Positions 8,876-16,992 of a stretch of 64,000 nucleotides of DNA are shown here, in pieces; the first letter of the stretch is position 1; the number at the start of each line of letters is the position of its first letter. A model generated the notes under the pieces. That model did no database searches. It saw only the letters and a program-made list of their open reading frames with translations, and had not been told where the DNA came from. The translations under genes and the position numbers were made by a program. Where the stretch lies: positions 558,001-622,000 of the forward strand of contig CANNCZ010000001.1 in assembly GCA_947503275.1 (NCBI GenBank). Reading direction: 5' to 3'. This DNA is from an uncultured Erythrobacter sp. Its GTDB lineage: Bacteria; Pseudomonadota; Alphaproteobacteria; Sphingomonadales; Sphingomonadaceae.

Positions 8876-9670
8876 ATGGCTCACCGTTCGCGCTTTGCTG
8901 GATATGCAGGCTTAATCGCCGCAGCATCCATGGCATTCACCCCCGCACAGGCCGCCGAAACCGCGCCTCAGGGCACTTTGGGCTATGCGACTTCGGTTCA
9001 TGCGCAATACGCTGCTGGTACAGGCACCGCTTCGGGTGTGCCGTCTGTGGGTGAGGTTGGCGAAGAAACAACCGAATATCGCCGCTATCGCCGATGGGGT
9101 CGACGCGGATGGCGGCGTCACCGGCGCGGTGTTCGCGGGGGCGATGTGTTGGCAGGCGTTCTGGTTCTGGGCGGGATTGCCGCTATCGCCAGCGCCGCAA
9201 GCAACAATCGCCGCCGTGACCGCGAAGTTGTGATCCGCGACGAACGCCGTGATGACCGCCGCTATGATGATCGCCGCACCAATCGCCGGTCTAACTCTGG
9301 CAGCGGAATCGACAGCGCGGTTGACCAATGCCTCAATGAAATAGAGCGCGACGTGCGCGTTGAGAGCGTCGATGGCGCAAGCCGCATTGCGCAAGGCTGG
9401 CTCGTTTCGGGCAGTCTGTTCAACGGCACCGGCTTCACATGTCAGATCGACAATAATGGCCGCATCTCGGACATCGACTACGGTGGCTCGTTCAATGGCG
9501 CTCCACTCGGATCAGCGAGCGGAGCGACGACTGACAATCAGTGGTCCGATGAACGTTATGCCGATGCGCGTGCAGCCGCTGGGCCACAACGGCCCGATCT
9601 GGCACAAAACGACGCGGAGCAACCGGCCTATCCCGGTGGCCCGCTGCCCGGCGAATCTTTCGCTGAATGA
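8876..9670 (+). CDS. Exported Arg-rich protein, paralogue of the preceding gene
   Basis: 264 residues from the ATG at 8876, which has a perfect AGGAGGG ribosome site at 8864-8870. Signal peptide (ends near AQAAE, residue 25), Arg-rich stretch (RRYRRWGRRGWRRHRRG), hydrophobic GGDVLAGVLVLGGIAAIAS, a DRRYDDRR low-complexity segment, and a domain with CLNEIERDVRVESVDGASRI. The same order of elements in 8201-8743 indicates tandem duplication and divergence. The C-terminal 60 residues are Pro/Gly/Asp-rich. Its 3' end overlaps the convergent TRIC gene by 43 bases. Confidence 0.72.
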   Translation: MAHRSRFAGYAGLIAAASMAFTPAQAAETAPQGTLGYATSVHAQYAAGTGTASGVPSVGEVGEETTEYRRYRRWGRRGWRRHRRGVRGGDVLAGVLVLGGIAAIASAASNNRRRDREVVIRDERRDDRRYDDRRTNRRSNSGSGIDSAVDQCLNEIERDVRVESVDGASRIAQGWLVSGSLFNGTGFTCQIDNNGRISDIDYGGSFNGAPLGSASGATTDNQWSDERYADARAAAGPQRPDLAQNDAEQPAYPGGPLPGESFAE

Positions 9671-10338
9671 TCCGTAGTCGCGGGGGTTGGTTCTGTACCG
9701 CCTCCGTCACTGCCCCCATAACTCGGCAAGCCAAGCTCAAACCGGACGGCCGCTGCGCGTAGGGCAAAACCGCAGGCAAATGCCGCGATCCATACGGCGA
9801 AGTCGGCCAGACCAAGCAACGGCGCAATTTGCATCCCGGCAACTGTGAGAGCGGCGGTCAAAGCGGCTGCGGTCACATACAATTCGGGCTGCATAATGAT
9901 CGAAGGGCGCCCCGCGACCACATCGCGGATCACCCCGCCAACGCAGCCTGTGATGATCCCCATCAATGCGGCGGGAATAGGCGGGATGCCGTACGCGATT
10001 GCCTTCGCGCTGCCCAAAACCGCGTAGGCGGCAAGACCCACGCCATCGGCATAGTCAAGCAGCTTGCCATCCCAAATTTTCACCGGCGTCACCCATGCGA
10101 TCAAGGCCGTGCCAAGGCACACCGCGGCGACCCACGGATCGGTTATCCAGAATACTGGCGCATCGATCAAAAGGTCGCGCACGGTGCCGCCGCCGACCCC
10201 AGTGACCAGAGCAAAAAACGCCATAGTGACGAATGTCTGACGCTCGCGCGCTGCAACCAGCGCGCCGGACAGGGCAAAGATCGCGATCCCTGCAATATCG
10301 AGCCAATCAAGGATCGGGGTGAGGACCGCCTCGTTCAT
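9628..10338 (-). CDS. TRIC/UPF0126 (YicG-like) membrane channel protein
   Basis: 237 residues with about seven hydrophobic segments and a duplicated motif typical of prokaryotic trimeric intracellular cation channels: GVGGGTVRDLLID in the first half and GCVGGVIRDVVAG in the second. Members conduct monovalent cations, and some affect glycine utilisation. The start at 10338 overlaps the stop of the PepSY gene in an ATGA arrangement, which supports both the start and co-transcription. The C-terminal 30 residues are Gly/Pro/Ser-rich and overlap the convergent neighbour. Confidence 0.85.
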   Translation of the reverse strand: MNEAVLTPILDWLDIAGIAIFALSGALVAARERQTFVTMAFFALVTGVGGGTVRDLLIDAPVFWITDPWVAAVCLGTALIAWVTPVKIWDGKLLDYADGVGLAAYAVLGSAKAIAYGIPPIPAALMGIITGCVGGVIRDVVAGRPSIIMQPELYVTAAALTAALTVAGMQIAPLLGLADFAVWIAAFACGFALRAAAVRFELGLPSYGGSDGGGTEPTPATTDHSAKDSPGSGPPG

Positions 10339-11033
10339 GCCAAGCTCTTTTCTTGGCGCGGTTTTCGGCGGCGGAACATCAGAATGCATCCCATGATTGC
10401 CCCAATCAGCGACAGCGCAGCAAAGGCGATCAGGATCGGATGGCTGGTGTTCGACCGGCCTGATACATCCATGATGTGCAGGCCCCATGCAAAATCAAAC
10501 CAGCGCCAAAAGGTCGTGCGCACAGCCTCAATCTCACCGGTATCGCGGCCAATATAGACATGTGTCCCATCCTCCAGCGCGACCTGCCAAACCGGTATCG
10601 GGCGACGGAAATCGATGGGCACAGCGTCGGCTTCAAAGAATGTCACCGCGCTGACAGCATCGCCGCCTGCAATCCGCTGTGCCGTCAATGCGCTTGCGGC
10701 GGCGGCATCGATCGCGGGCAGGGGCTCGCCGCTTACAACATCAACCCGGCTTGTTATGCCGTCCAAGGTCGTGAGGATCGCAACCGCACGGCCATCTTGC
10801 ATGGTGACGCGCATATCTTTGAGCTGGGCATCCTCGGTTGCTAATGGGCTGTCATCGATCACCAGCGGAGAGGTCTCTACTGGCAGGCGCAAATGCTCAC
10901 CGCGCACTTCTTCGATGGGCTTGGACACCATCAAGAGGCCGGTCGCTGTCCACATGACAACCGGCACGCCGACCAACCAGCCTAGCCAGATGTGCCATTG
11001 TGCAAAGCGGCGCAAAATTGGGGTGTTTGCCAT
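10335..11033 (-). CDS. PepSY-domain inner-membrane protein
   Basis: 232 residues: an N-terminal transmembrane helix (WHIWLGWLVGVPVVMWTATG), a periplasmic region of about 130 residues with a PepSY-like YIGRDTGEIEAVRTT strand near 170-185, and a second helix near the C-terminus followed by basic MFRRRKPRQ. It resembles the PepSY-associated transmembrane family found near iron uptake and cytochrome genes. Start at ATG 11033; GTG three bases upstream is possible. It overlaps the next gene by four bases. Confidence 0.75.
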   Translation of the reverse strand: MANTPILRRFAQWHIWLGWLVGVPVVMWTATGLLMVSKPIEEVRGEHLRLPVETSPLVIDDSPLATEDAQLKDMRVTMQDGRAVAILTTLDGITSRVDVVSGEPLPAIDAAAASALTAQRIAGGDAVSAVTFFEADAVPIDFRRPIPVWQVALEDGTHVYIGRDTGEIEAVRTTFWRWFDFAWGLHIMDVSGRSNTSHPILIAFAALSLIGAIMGCILMFRRRKPRQEKSLA

Positions 11034-11080
11034 CACAATTCCAAGGGAGAGGGGGGTAGCGGCCCCATGGCGCAGGCGGC

Positions 11081-12439
11081 CTATCTGTGCAAGATATTCC
11101 CGATTTGCTCGGCAGTATCAATGCAGTCGAGATCGGACATAAACGGCCCCATCACTTGCATCCCACACGGCAAGTGCGCGCCCTCATAATTCGCTGAACC
11201 AATAGGTAGTACGGTTGCAGGCAGGTTGGGGAAGGTCGCAAGGCCCGCCCATGCAAGGCCGGCGGGTGCGGGCACGTCCTGACCATTTATGCGCACAGTC
11301 CCTTCAAACACTGCTTTGTCGCTATGCGGACCAGCGAGAACCGGCGCGGGTGGGGCGAGGACAAAGTCATAGTGGTCAAACAACCGCGCCCATTCGAACG
11401 CATTGGCGGCCTGCGCATCGAGCAGATCGAACCAGTCAGTCGCGGTCGCTTGTTGGCCATTGGGCGCGGGGGCACCGCGCGCCATGGCCGTGTTCATCAT
11501 CTTGAAGTAGGTCGCCTGCTGCGCTTCGAGATCGGGGATCAGAGCGCTCGCGCGTTCGATGTTCACTCCTGCTGCAATCAGAGCCTCAATCGCGGCCTCG
11601 GTTGGCTCTGCAACAGATGCATCGATGGGACAGCCTGGATATTCGGTGATCGCCAGAATGCGGCATTCGGACAAGGGTTTGCCCGTGCGGGTAAGATGAT
11701 ATTGCCCACCAATCTGCGTCAAAACCGCAAGGTCCGCTGCATTGCGCGCCAATGGTCCAGCAATCGACAAAGCGCCATCATGGGCCGCGCTAAAGCCATC
11801 GGCCTTCGCCATTCGCGGGTGATCATGCCCTTGTTTTGAGACGAGACCCCAAGAGCTCTTATGCCCCCAGACCCCGCAGAAATGCGCAGGCACGCGGACC
11901 GATCCGCCAATATCTGTACCGAAATCGCAAGCCACCATTCCGCTAGCGACCGCAGCCGCGCTACCGCCGGATGATCCGCCCGGGGAGCGTGCTGCATCAT
12001 GCGGATTGGTGGTGCGGCCATAGACGGGATTGAAGCTTTGCCAATCAGTGAGGTCGACCGGCACATTGGTCTTGCCAATGATCACCGCGCCTGCGGCTTT
12101 TAAGCGGTGCACCAGATCGGAGTCGCGTGTCGGCACATAATCGGTCAGATTCTCGTGGCCCCAGCACGATTGGAGACCGGCGACGTCAAAGCTCTCTTTG
12201 ACTGTCATTGGCACACCGAACAGCGGCTGGTCGGGATCATGACCGCTTTCATCCATCGCTTTGGCGGTTGCCGCCGCCCGCTCAAAATCCGGCACAGCCA
12301 CCGCATTCACTTCGGCATCGAAATGCCCAATCCGAACAATCGCGGCATCAACCGCTTCGGCAACGGACAGCTGCCCCGCGCGAATAGCCGCCGCCGTTTC
12401 CAGCGCGCCGGGTTTGTCGGTTAATTGCGGATAGGTCAT
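11081..12439 (-). CDS. Amidase (amidase-signature family)
   Basis: 452-residue hydrolase of the amidase-signature family (GatA/fatty acid amide hydrolase relatives), which cleaves carbon-nitrogen amide bonds. The catalytic triad is visible: Lys81 in TVKES, the cis-Ser in SPGGSSGGS (about 156-157) and the nucleophile Ser180 in GTDIGGSVRVP. No signal peptide, so cytoplasmic. Physiological substrate unknown; there is no gatB or gatC beside it, which argues against a glutamyl-tRNA amidotransferase role. Part of a minus-strand run downstream of lpdA. Confidence 0.9.
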   Translation of the reverse strand: MTYPQLTDKPGALETAAAIRAGQLSVAEAVDAAIVRIGHFDAEVNAVAVPDFERAAATAKAMDESGHDPDQPLFGVPMTVKESFDVAGLQSCWGHENLTDYVPTRDSDLVHRLKAAGAVIIGKTNVPVDLTDWQSFNPVYGRTTNPHDAARSPGGSSGGSAAAVASGMVACDFGTDIGGSVRVPAHFCGVWGHKSSWGLVSKQGHDHPRMAKADGFSAAHDGALSIAGPLARNAADLAVLTQIGGQYHLTRTGKPLSECRILAITEYPGCPIDASVAEPTEAAIEALIAAGVNIERASALIPDLEAQQATYFKMMNTAMARGAPAPNGQQATATDWFDLLDAQAANAFEWARLFDHYDFVLAPPAPVLAGPHSDKAVFEGTVRINGQDVPAPAGLAWAGLATFPNLPATVLPIGSANYEGAHLPCGMQVMGPFMSDLDCIDTAEQIGNILHR

Positions 12440-12478
12440 GTGTGTGAAACTCCCTCTGTCCGATGAGAGCCTAGCGCC

Positions 12479-13456
12479 TTAGGTCGATGCGAGAAAGCGG
12501 TCTTCGGCTTCATAATCGAACATGTCCCAAGGGTAAGCTGCGAGCTGAGGGAAAGCTGCGCGCCAATCCTTTGGAGCGATTTCACACAACCATCTGACAG
12601 CCTCGCCGCAGCTTGGATTGTAAGAGGATGAGCACCCACCAGTGGCCGCTCGTAACTTTTCGTCCGAACACATCAAGGGACGTGGAACTGACCACGGGGT
12701 GCGGCCAATCATTCCCGTCTCGCCCGCGTCAATAAACTCACAGGCCGCGCGCATTTCTTCGGTGATGGCCTCACCGATTTGGCGCACCGTCGGACAATAC
12801 TCGTCGGCGATGTTGAAAACGCCTCCGATCTGATGCTCGGCGAGCTCCAGAGAACTGCTCGCGATATCCTGCGCATTGGTTGTCTGGAATTTTGAGCGAC
12901 CATCGAACAGCAATGGGATTCGCTCTCGTCCATCCAGCATTCGTTTGACGAACCACCATTCGCGCGGATGGCGGCTTCGCGAGCCATAAATCGCACAAGG
13001 TCGCAAGACAGTCGCGCGGTCGCCGAATAAGTCGAATGCGCGGTTTTCCATCCGTACTTTTCGGGTTGAATATGTCTCCGGACCCGGAGGGACGGTCGCC
13101 TGATCCTCCGTTATCTCCCCGTTGAAGTTGGGGAAACCGTTTTGCGCCGCCTCATCAAGAGTCCGTCCATGCTGATCACAATAAACGCTGGCAGAGGAAA
13201 TTGTAATGAGATGCCCCACATGATCGGGATCGTATCGCGCGATATCGTCTCCATCGAACGCGATTGTATCGATGACAAGATCGGCGGCGGGTGCGGGGTC
13301 TTCTCCAGCTGTGTAGCGCTGAAAGTGAGAGTAACAGAATTTGCCATTCGGAGGTTCAGAGCGAGAGCACAGAGTAATCTCCCAATCATCCTTAAAGAGG
13401 CAGCTCGTCGCATAGGCAATCTGGCCGGCACCGATTATCGCAACTGAACGGGTCAT
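12479..13456 (-). CDS. NAD(P)-dependent epimerase/dehydratase-like protein
   Basis: 325 residues of the extended short-chain dehydrogenase fold: N-terminal nucleotide loop VAIIGAGQIAYAT, TISSASVY strand and the catalytic-type Y-x3-K in ETYSTRK. The spacing fits NAD-dependent sugar epimerases, but the glycine motif (GAGQIA) is not the usual GxxGxxG, so the true reaction is uncertain. It starts six bases after the stop of the SEDS-like gene, implying co-transcription. Confidence 0.78.
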   Translation of the reverse strand: MTRSVAIIGAGQIAYATSCLFKDDWEITLCSRSEPPNGKFCYSHFQRYTAGEDPAPAADLVIDTIAFDGDDIARYDPDHVGHLITISSASVYCDQHGRTLDEAAQNGFPNFNGEITEDQATVPPGPETYSTRKVRMENRAFDLFGDRATVLRPCAIYGSRSRHPREWWFVKRMLDGRERIPLLFDGRSKFQTTNAQDIASSSLELAEHQIGGVFNIADEYCPTVRQIGEAITEEMRAACEFIDAGETGMIGRTPWSVPRPLMCSDEKLRAATGGCSSSYNPSCGEAVRWLCEIAPKDWRAAFPQLAAYPWDMFDYEAEDRFLAST

Positions 13457-13462
13457 CTCGGA

Positions 13463-14281
13463 TCATCCTCGCTCGGTTTGCCGGATCAGGGCCAGGCCCA
13501 AACCAAGAATTGAAGCGGCTCCGTATCCGATTAAGGGGTAGGGGTAGTCGCCGATAGTCGCAGCCGTGAAAAAACCCGCCATCGCACCCGCCAACACACT
13601 TCGCGAAGCCTTGGGCGCGGGCAGGGCAATCAGTAAGAGCAGAAGGCTAGCCGATATGCTGACGGCAAGGCCCACCGCAGCGACCGCGTTGGACTGCCAA
13701 AGATCGGACAATATCCCTTCCACAAAAGGCTGCGGGGGCAGAGCACCAGAGAAGCTCGCGCCGATGCTTGCGAAAACCGCTAGAATCGCGATTGCGCCCA
13801 TGGTCCAATCTCGATGAGACAGCCAAAGCGCAAGAGCAGCGAAAGCGAGCGCTAGACATGAGGCCATATCGGGTTGCGCAAAGGAGGCGATCAACGCAGC
13901 GAGCAGAATAGGAGGGGCCGCTGTGCGATCCAATGCTGCCAGTACGCAGAGAAGCGGGATAACCACCATGCCAACATGCAAAGTGAACCCGCCAATCGAA
14001 AGCCATCGCGACACGCCGTCGATTGAAGGGCCTATGCCCACCGGGAGCGCCAAAGCGAGCAGCAATCCCAGCGCCAATATCCGCCGCGCAGTGCGTCCAG
14101 TGGGCATTTTCAGAAAGCACGCGCACAAGGACGCTATTGCGATCGCGCTCAAATTGATGAGCGCAAACAGTGTGGGAGCACCGCCCAGAGTGAGATATGC
14201 AATCCCGGCGCAACCCGGAATGAGGATTGCAAGCACGGCGGCACCGCGGTTGTAAAGCCAGGATTGGTCCGCGCCGATCAT
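13463..14281 (-). CDS. Short multi-pass membrane protein with SEDS (FtsW/RodA)-like motifs
   Basis: About 272 residues, almost entirely hydrophobic, with eight or nine likely membrane segments. Three motifs occur in the same order as in SEDS peptidoglycan polymerases: GVSRWLSIGGF (89-99; FtsW has GxxRWI/L), QPDMAS (136-141; FtsW QPDLGT) and IGYGAAS (251-257; FtsW SYGGSS). The distance from QPD to GYG is shorter than in FtsW or RodA, so the large periplasmic loop that carries the catalytic Asp appears reduced. Assignment is by eye and tentative. The ATG at 14281 lies in a TGATG overlap with the lpdA stop; a GTG at 14284 is the alternative. Confidence 0.6.
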   Translation of the reverse strand: MIGADQSWLYNRGAAVLAILIPGCAGIAYLTLGGAPTLFALINLSAIAIASLCACFLKMPTGRTARRILALGLLLALALPVGIGPSIDGVSRWLSIGGFTLHVGMVVIPLLCVLAALDRTAAPPILLAALIASFAQPDMASCLALAFAALALWLSHRDWTMGAIAILAVFASIGASFSGALPPQPFVEGILSDLWQSNAVAAVGLAVSISASLLLLLIALPAPKASRSVLAGAMAGFFTAATIGDYPYPLIGYGAASILGLGLALIRQTERG

Positions 14282-15681
14282 CACATGTGTATAGGCTTAC
14301 CCGTGACCGCCATCGCCGCCTCTTTCAACGCTTCGGCGTGTGTGGGGTGCGCGTGGCAGGTGTAGGCGATGTCTTCGGATGTCGCGCCGAATTCCATCGC
14401 TTGCGCTGCCTGTGCGATCATTGTGCCAGCTAAGCTGGCCACGATATGCACGCCCAGAACCCGGTCGGTTTCCGCATCCGCCACGACTTTGACAAAGCCA
14501 TCGGTGTCGCGGTTCGCCTTTGCGCGGCTGTTTGCCATCATCGGGAATTTGCCGACTTTGACTCTGTGGCCCGCTTCTTTCGCAGCCGCTTCGGTCAGGC
14601 CAACATCGGCGAACTCAGGCATCGTGTAGACAACGCCCGGGATCACATCGTGGTTGATGATGCCGGTTTCGCCTGCGACGTTTTCCGCGCAGGCAATGCC
14701 CTCATCCTCTGCCTTGTGCGCCAGCATCGGGCCGGGCACGCAATCGCCGATTGCCCAGACGCCATCGACGCCAGTGCGGAATTCGTGATCGACTTCGATC
14801 TGGCCGCGTTTGTTGGTCTCAATCCCGATTTTTTCGAGCGCGAGGCCGTCTGTGTTGGGCCGCCGTCCGATGGAGACCAGCACATGGCTCGCTTTGACCG
14901 TCTGCTCATCGCCGCCAGCGGATTTCTCGACCGAAAGCGTTACGCCTTTGGCAGTCGCCTTCGCGCCAGTGACCTTGTGGCTGAGCATGAGGTCCATGCC
15001 TTGTTTCTTGAAGATCCGCCCCGCTTCCTTACGCACATCGGCGTCCATTCCCGGCAATAGCTGGTCGAGGAATTCGATCACGGTTACCTTCGCTCCCAAG
15101 CGCCGCCAAACAGAGCCGAGCTCTAGCCCGATCACGCCGCCGCCGATCACGACGAGGTGCTCTGGCACTTCTTCGAGCTCGAGCGCGCCTGTGCTGTCCA
15201 CGATCCGCTTTGCCGCATTGTCGACTTCCACGCCGGGCAGCGGTGTGACGTTGGAGCCGGTGGCGATAATGATGTCTTTGGCGGTCACGGTTTTGTCGCC
15301 GACCTTCACGCTATGCGCATCTTCGAATGCGGCATGGCCTTTGATCCACGTGACCTTGTTCTTCTTAAACAGGAACTCAATGCCCCCGGTCAGCTCGCCT
15401 ACGGCCTTGGTTTTCTCAGCCATCATTACGCCCAGATCGAGCTTTGGCTTGGCGGTGATACCCCACGTCGCAAAGTGGCCACCTTCGGCCTCGTCGAACA
15501 ATTCGGATCCGTGAAGCAAGGCCTTGGACGGAATGCACCCGACATTAAGGCAAGTGCCGCCCAACGTCTCACGGCTTTCTACGCAGGCGGTCTTCAAACC
15601 CAATTGCGCAGCGCGAATGGCGGCCACATAGCCACCAGGGCCAGCGCCAATGACGAGACAGTCGTAATCGTATTCAGCCAT
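14281..15681 (-). CDS. lpdA: Dihydrolipoyl dehydrogenase (E3)
   Basis: 466-residue FAD flavoprotein that reoxidises the dihydrolipoyl groups of 2-oxoacid dehydrogenase complexes. FAD motif IGAGPGGYVAA (11-21), redox disulfide Cys44-x4-Cys49 in GGTCLNVGCIPSK, NAD motif VIGGGVIGLE, and the C-terminal His445/Glu450 base pair in HPTHAE. Its place after sucA and sucB marks it as the E3 of 2-oxoglutarate dehydrogenase, though it may be shared with other complexes. Confidence 0.96.
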   Translation of the reverse strand: MAEYDYDCLVIGAGPGGYVAAIRAAQLGLKTACVESRETLGGTCLNVGCIPSKALLHGSELFDEAEGGHFATWGITAKPKLDLGVMMAEKTKAVGELTGGIEFLFKKNKVTWIKGHAAFEDAHSVKVGDKTVTAKDIIIATGSNVTPLPGVEVDNAAKRIVDSTGALELEEVPEHLVVIGGGVIGLELGSVWRRLGAKVTVIEFLDQLLPGMDADVRKEAGRIFKKQGMDLMLSHKVTGAKATAKGVTLSVEKSAGGDEQTVKASHVLVSIGRRPNTDGLALEKIGIETNKRGQIEVDHEFRTGVDGVWAIGDCVPGPMLAHKAEDEGIACAENVAGETGIINHDVIPGVVYTMPEFADVGLTEAAAKEAGHRVKVGKFPMMANSRAKANRDTDGFVKVVADAETDRVLGVHIVASLAGTMIAQAAQAMEFGATSEDIAYTCHAHPTHAEALKEAAMAVTGKPIHM

Positions 15682-15737
15682 TTTCTAGCTCCATGATCCG
15701 ACACAATGTCAGACCAAAATTGAGGGTGTAATAGAGG

Positions 15738-16961
15738 TTACAAATCGATCAGCATCCGGGTCGGATCTTCGATCGCATCCTTGATGATTTTCAAAGCCGT
15801 CACAGCCTCGCGCCCGTCGATCAGGCGATGGTCATAAGACAGTGCGATATACATCATTGGGCGGATCACAACTTCACCGTTTACGGCCACAGGGCGGTCT
15901 TCGATGCGGTGAAGGCCAAGGACGGCGGATTGCGGTGGGTTGATGATCGGGGTCGACATGAGGCTGCCGAACACGCCACCATTGGAGATGGTGAAGGTGC
16001 CGCCGGTCATATCGGCCATGGTCAGCGTGCCTTCCTTCGCGCGCTTGCCATAACCGGCGATGTCCTTTTCTATCCGGGCAAAGCCCTTATCCTGGCAATC
16101 GCGGATCACCGGCACGACGAGGCCATTGGGCGCCGACACTGCTACCGAGATATCGACATAGTCGTGATAGACGATCTCATCGCCCTCAATATAGGCGTTG
16201 ACGCTTGGCACGTCTTTCAGCGCGAGGCAGGCAGCTTTGGCGAAAAAGCCCATAAAGCCGAGGCGAATGTCGTGCTTTTTGGCGAACAGGTCTTTGTATT
16301 TGGTGCGCGCTTCGATGACCGCGCTCATATCGACATCGTTGAATGTCGTGAGCAATGCAGCCTCTTCCTGCGCACCTTTCAAACGGCGGGCGATGGTCTG
16401 ACGCATACGGGTCATTTTGACGCGTTCTTCACCGCGAACTTTGTCCGGCTTGTCCGGCGGGTTGCCGACATCGGTCACCGCGCGCTTGTCTGCTCCTGAG
16501 GCCGGGGCGGGATCACCTTTCGCCTTGGCTGCGGCCAGCACGTCTTCCTTTGTCAGGCGGCCATCTTTGCCGGTGCCTTTGATCGTAGAGGGGTCGACAC
16601 CGTGCTCAAGAACGGCGCGGCGGACGGCTGGTGAGAGAGTCTGTGCCGCATCGCTAACCGTTTCCTTCGCGGCGGCGGGAGCAGGCGCGTCAGCTTTCGC
16701 AGAAGGAGCAGCCCCGGCGCTTGCGCCTTCTTCGATCACCGCAATCACCGCACCAACCTCTACCGTATCGCCAACGGCGGCGCGGTGTTCGGACATAACG
16801 CCTGCGATGGGGGATGGCACATCGACCGCGACTTTGTCAGTCTCCAGACTGACGATGGGTTCATCCGCAGCGACCGCATCGCCGGGCTGTTTCAACCATT
16901 CGCCGATTGATCCTTCGGTGACCGATTCCCCGAGCGCCGGGACAGTGATTTCAGTAGCCAT
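15738..16961 (-). CDS. sucB: 2-oxoglutarate dehydrogenase E2 (dihydrolipoyl succinyltransferase)
   Basis: 407 residues. Lipoyl domain at 1-77 with the lipoylated Lys43 in [10 protein letters not shown]; an Ala/Pro-rich linker (about 80-105); the peripheral subunit-binding domain ([15 protein letters not shown]); another linker; and the catalytic core ending with His378 and Asp382 in [11 protein letters not shown]. One lipoyl domain only, as expected for SucB. Lies 31 bases after sucA. Confidence 0.96.
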   Translation of the reverse strand: MATEITVPALGESVTEGSIGEWLKQPGDAVAADEPIVSLETDKVAVDVPSPIAGVMSEHRAAVGDTVEVGAVIAVIEEGASAGAAPSAKADAPAPAAAKETVSDAAQTLSPAVRRAVLEHGVDPSTIKGTGKDGRLTKEDVLAAAKAKGDPAPASGADKRAVTDVGNPPDKPDKVRGEERVKMTRMRQTIARRLKGAQEEAALLTTFNDVDMSAVIEARTKYKDLFAKKHDIRLGFMGFFAKAACLALKDVPSVNAYIEGDEIVYHDYVDISVAVSAPNGLVVPVIRDCQDKGFARIEKDIAGYGKRAKEGTLTMADMTGGTFTISNGGVFGSLMSTPIINPPQSAVLGLHRIEDRPVAVNGEVVIRPMMYIALSYDHRLIDGREAVTALKIIKDAIEDPTRMLIDL

Positions 16962-16992
16962 TGTGTCTATTCCTCAGCTTTGCTGAATATTA

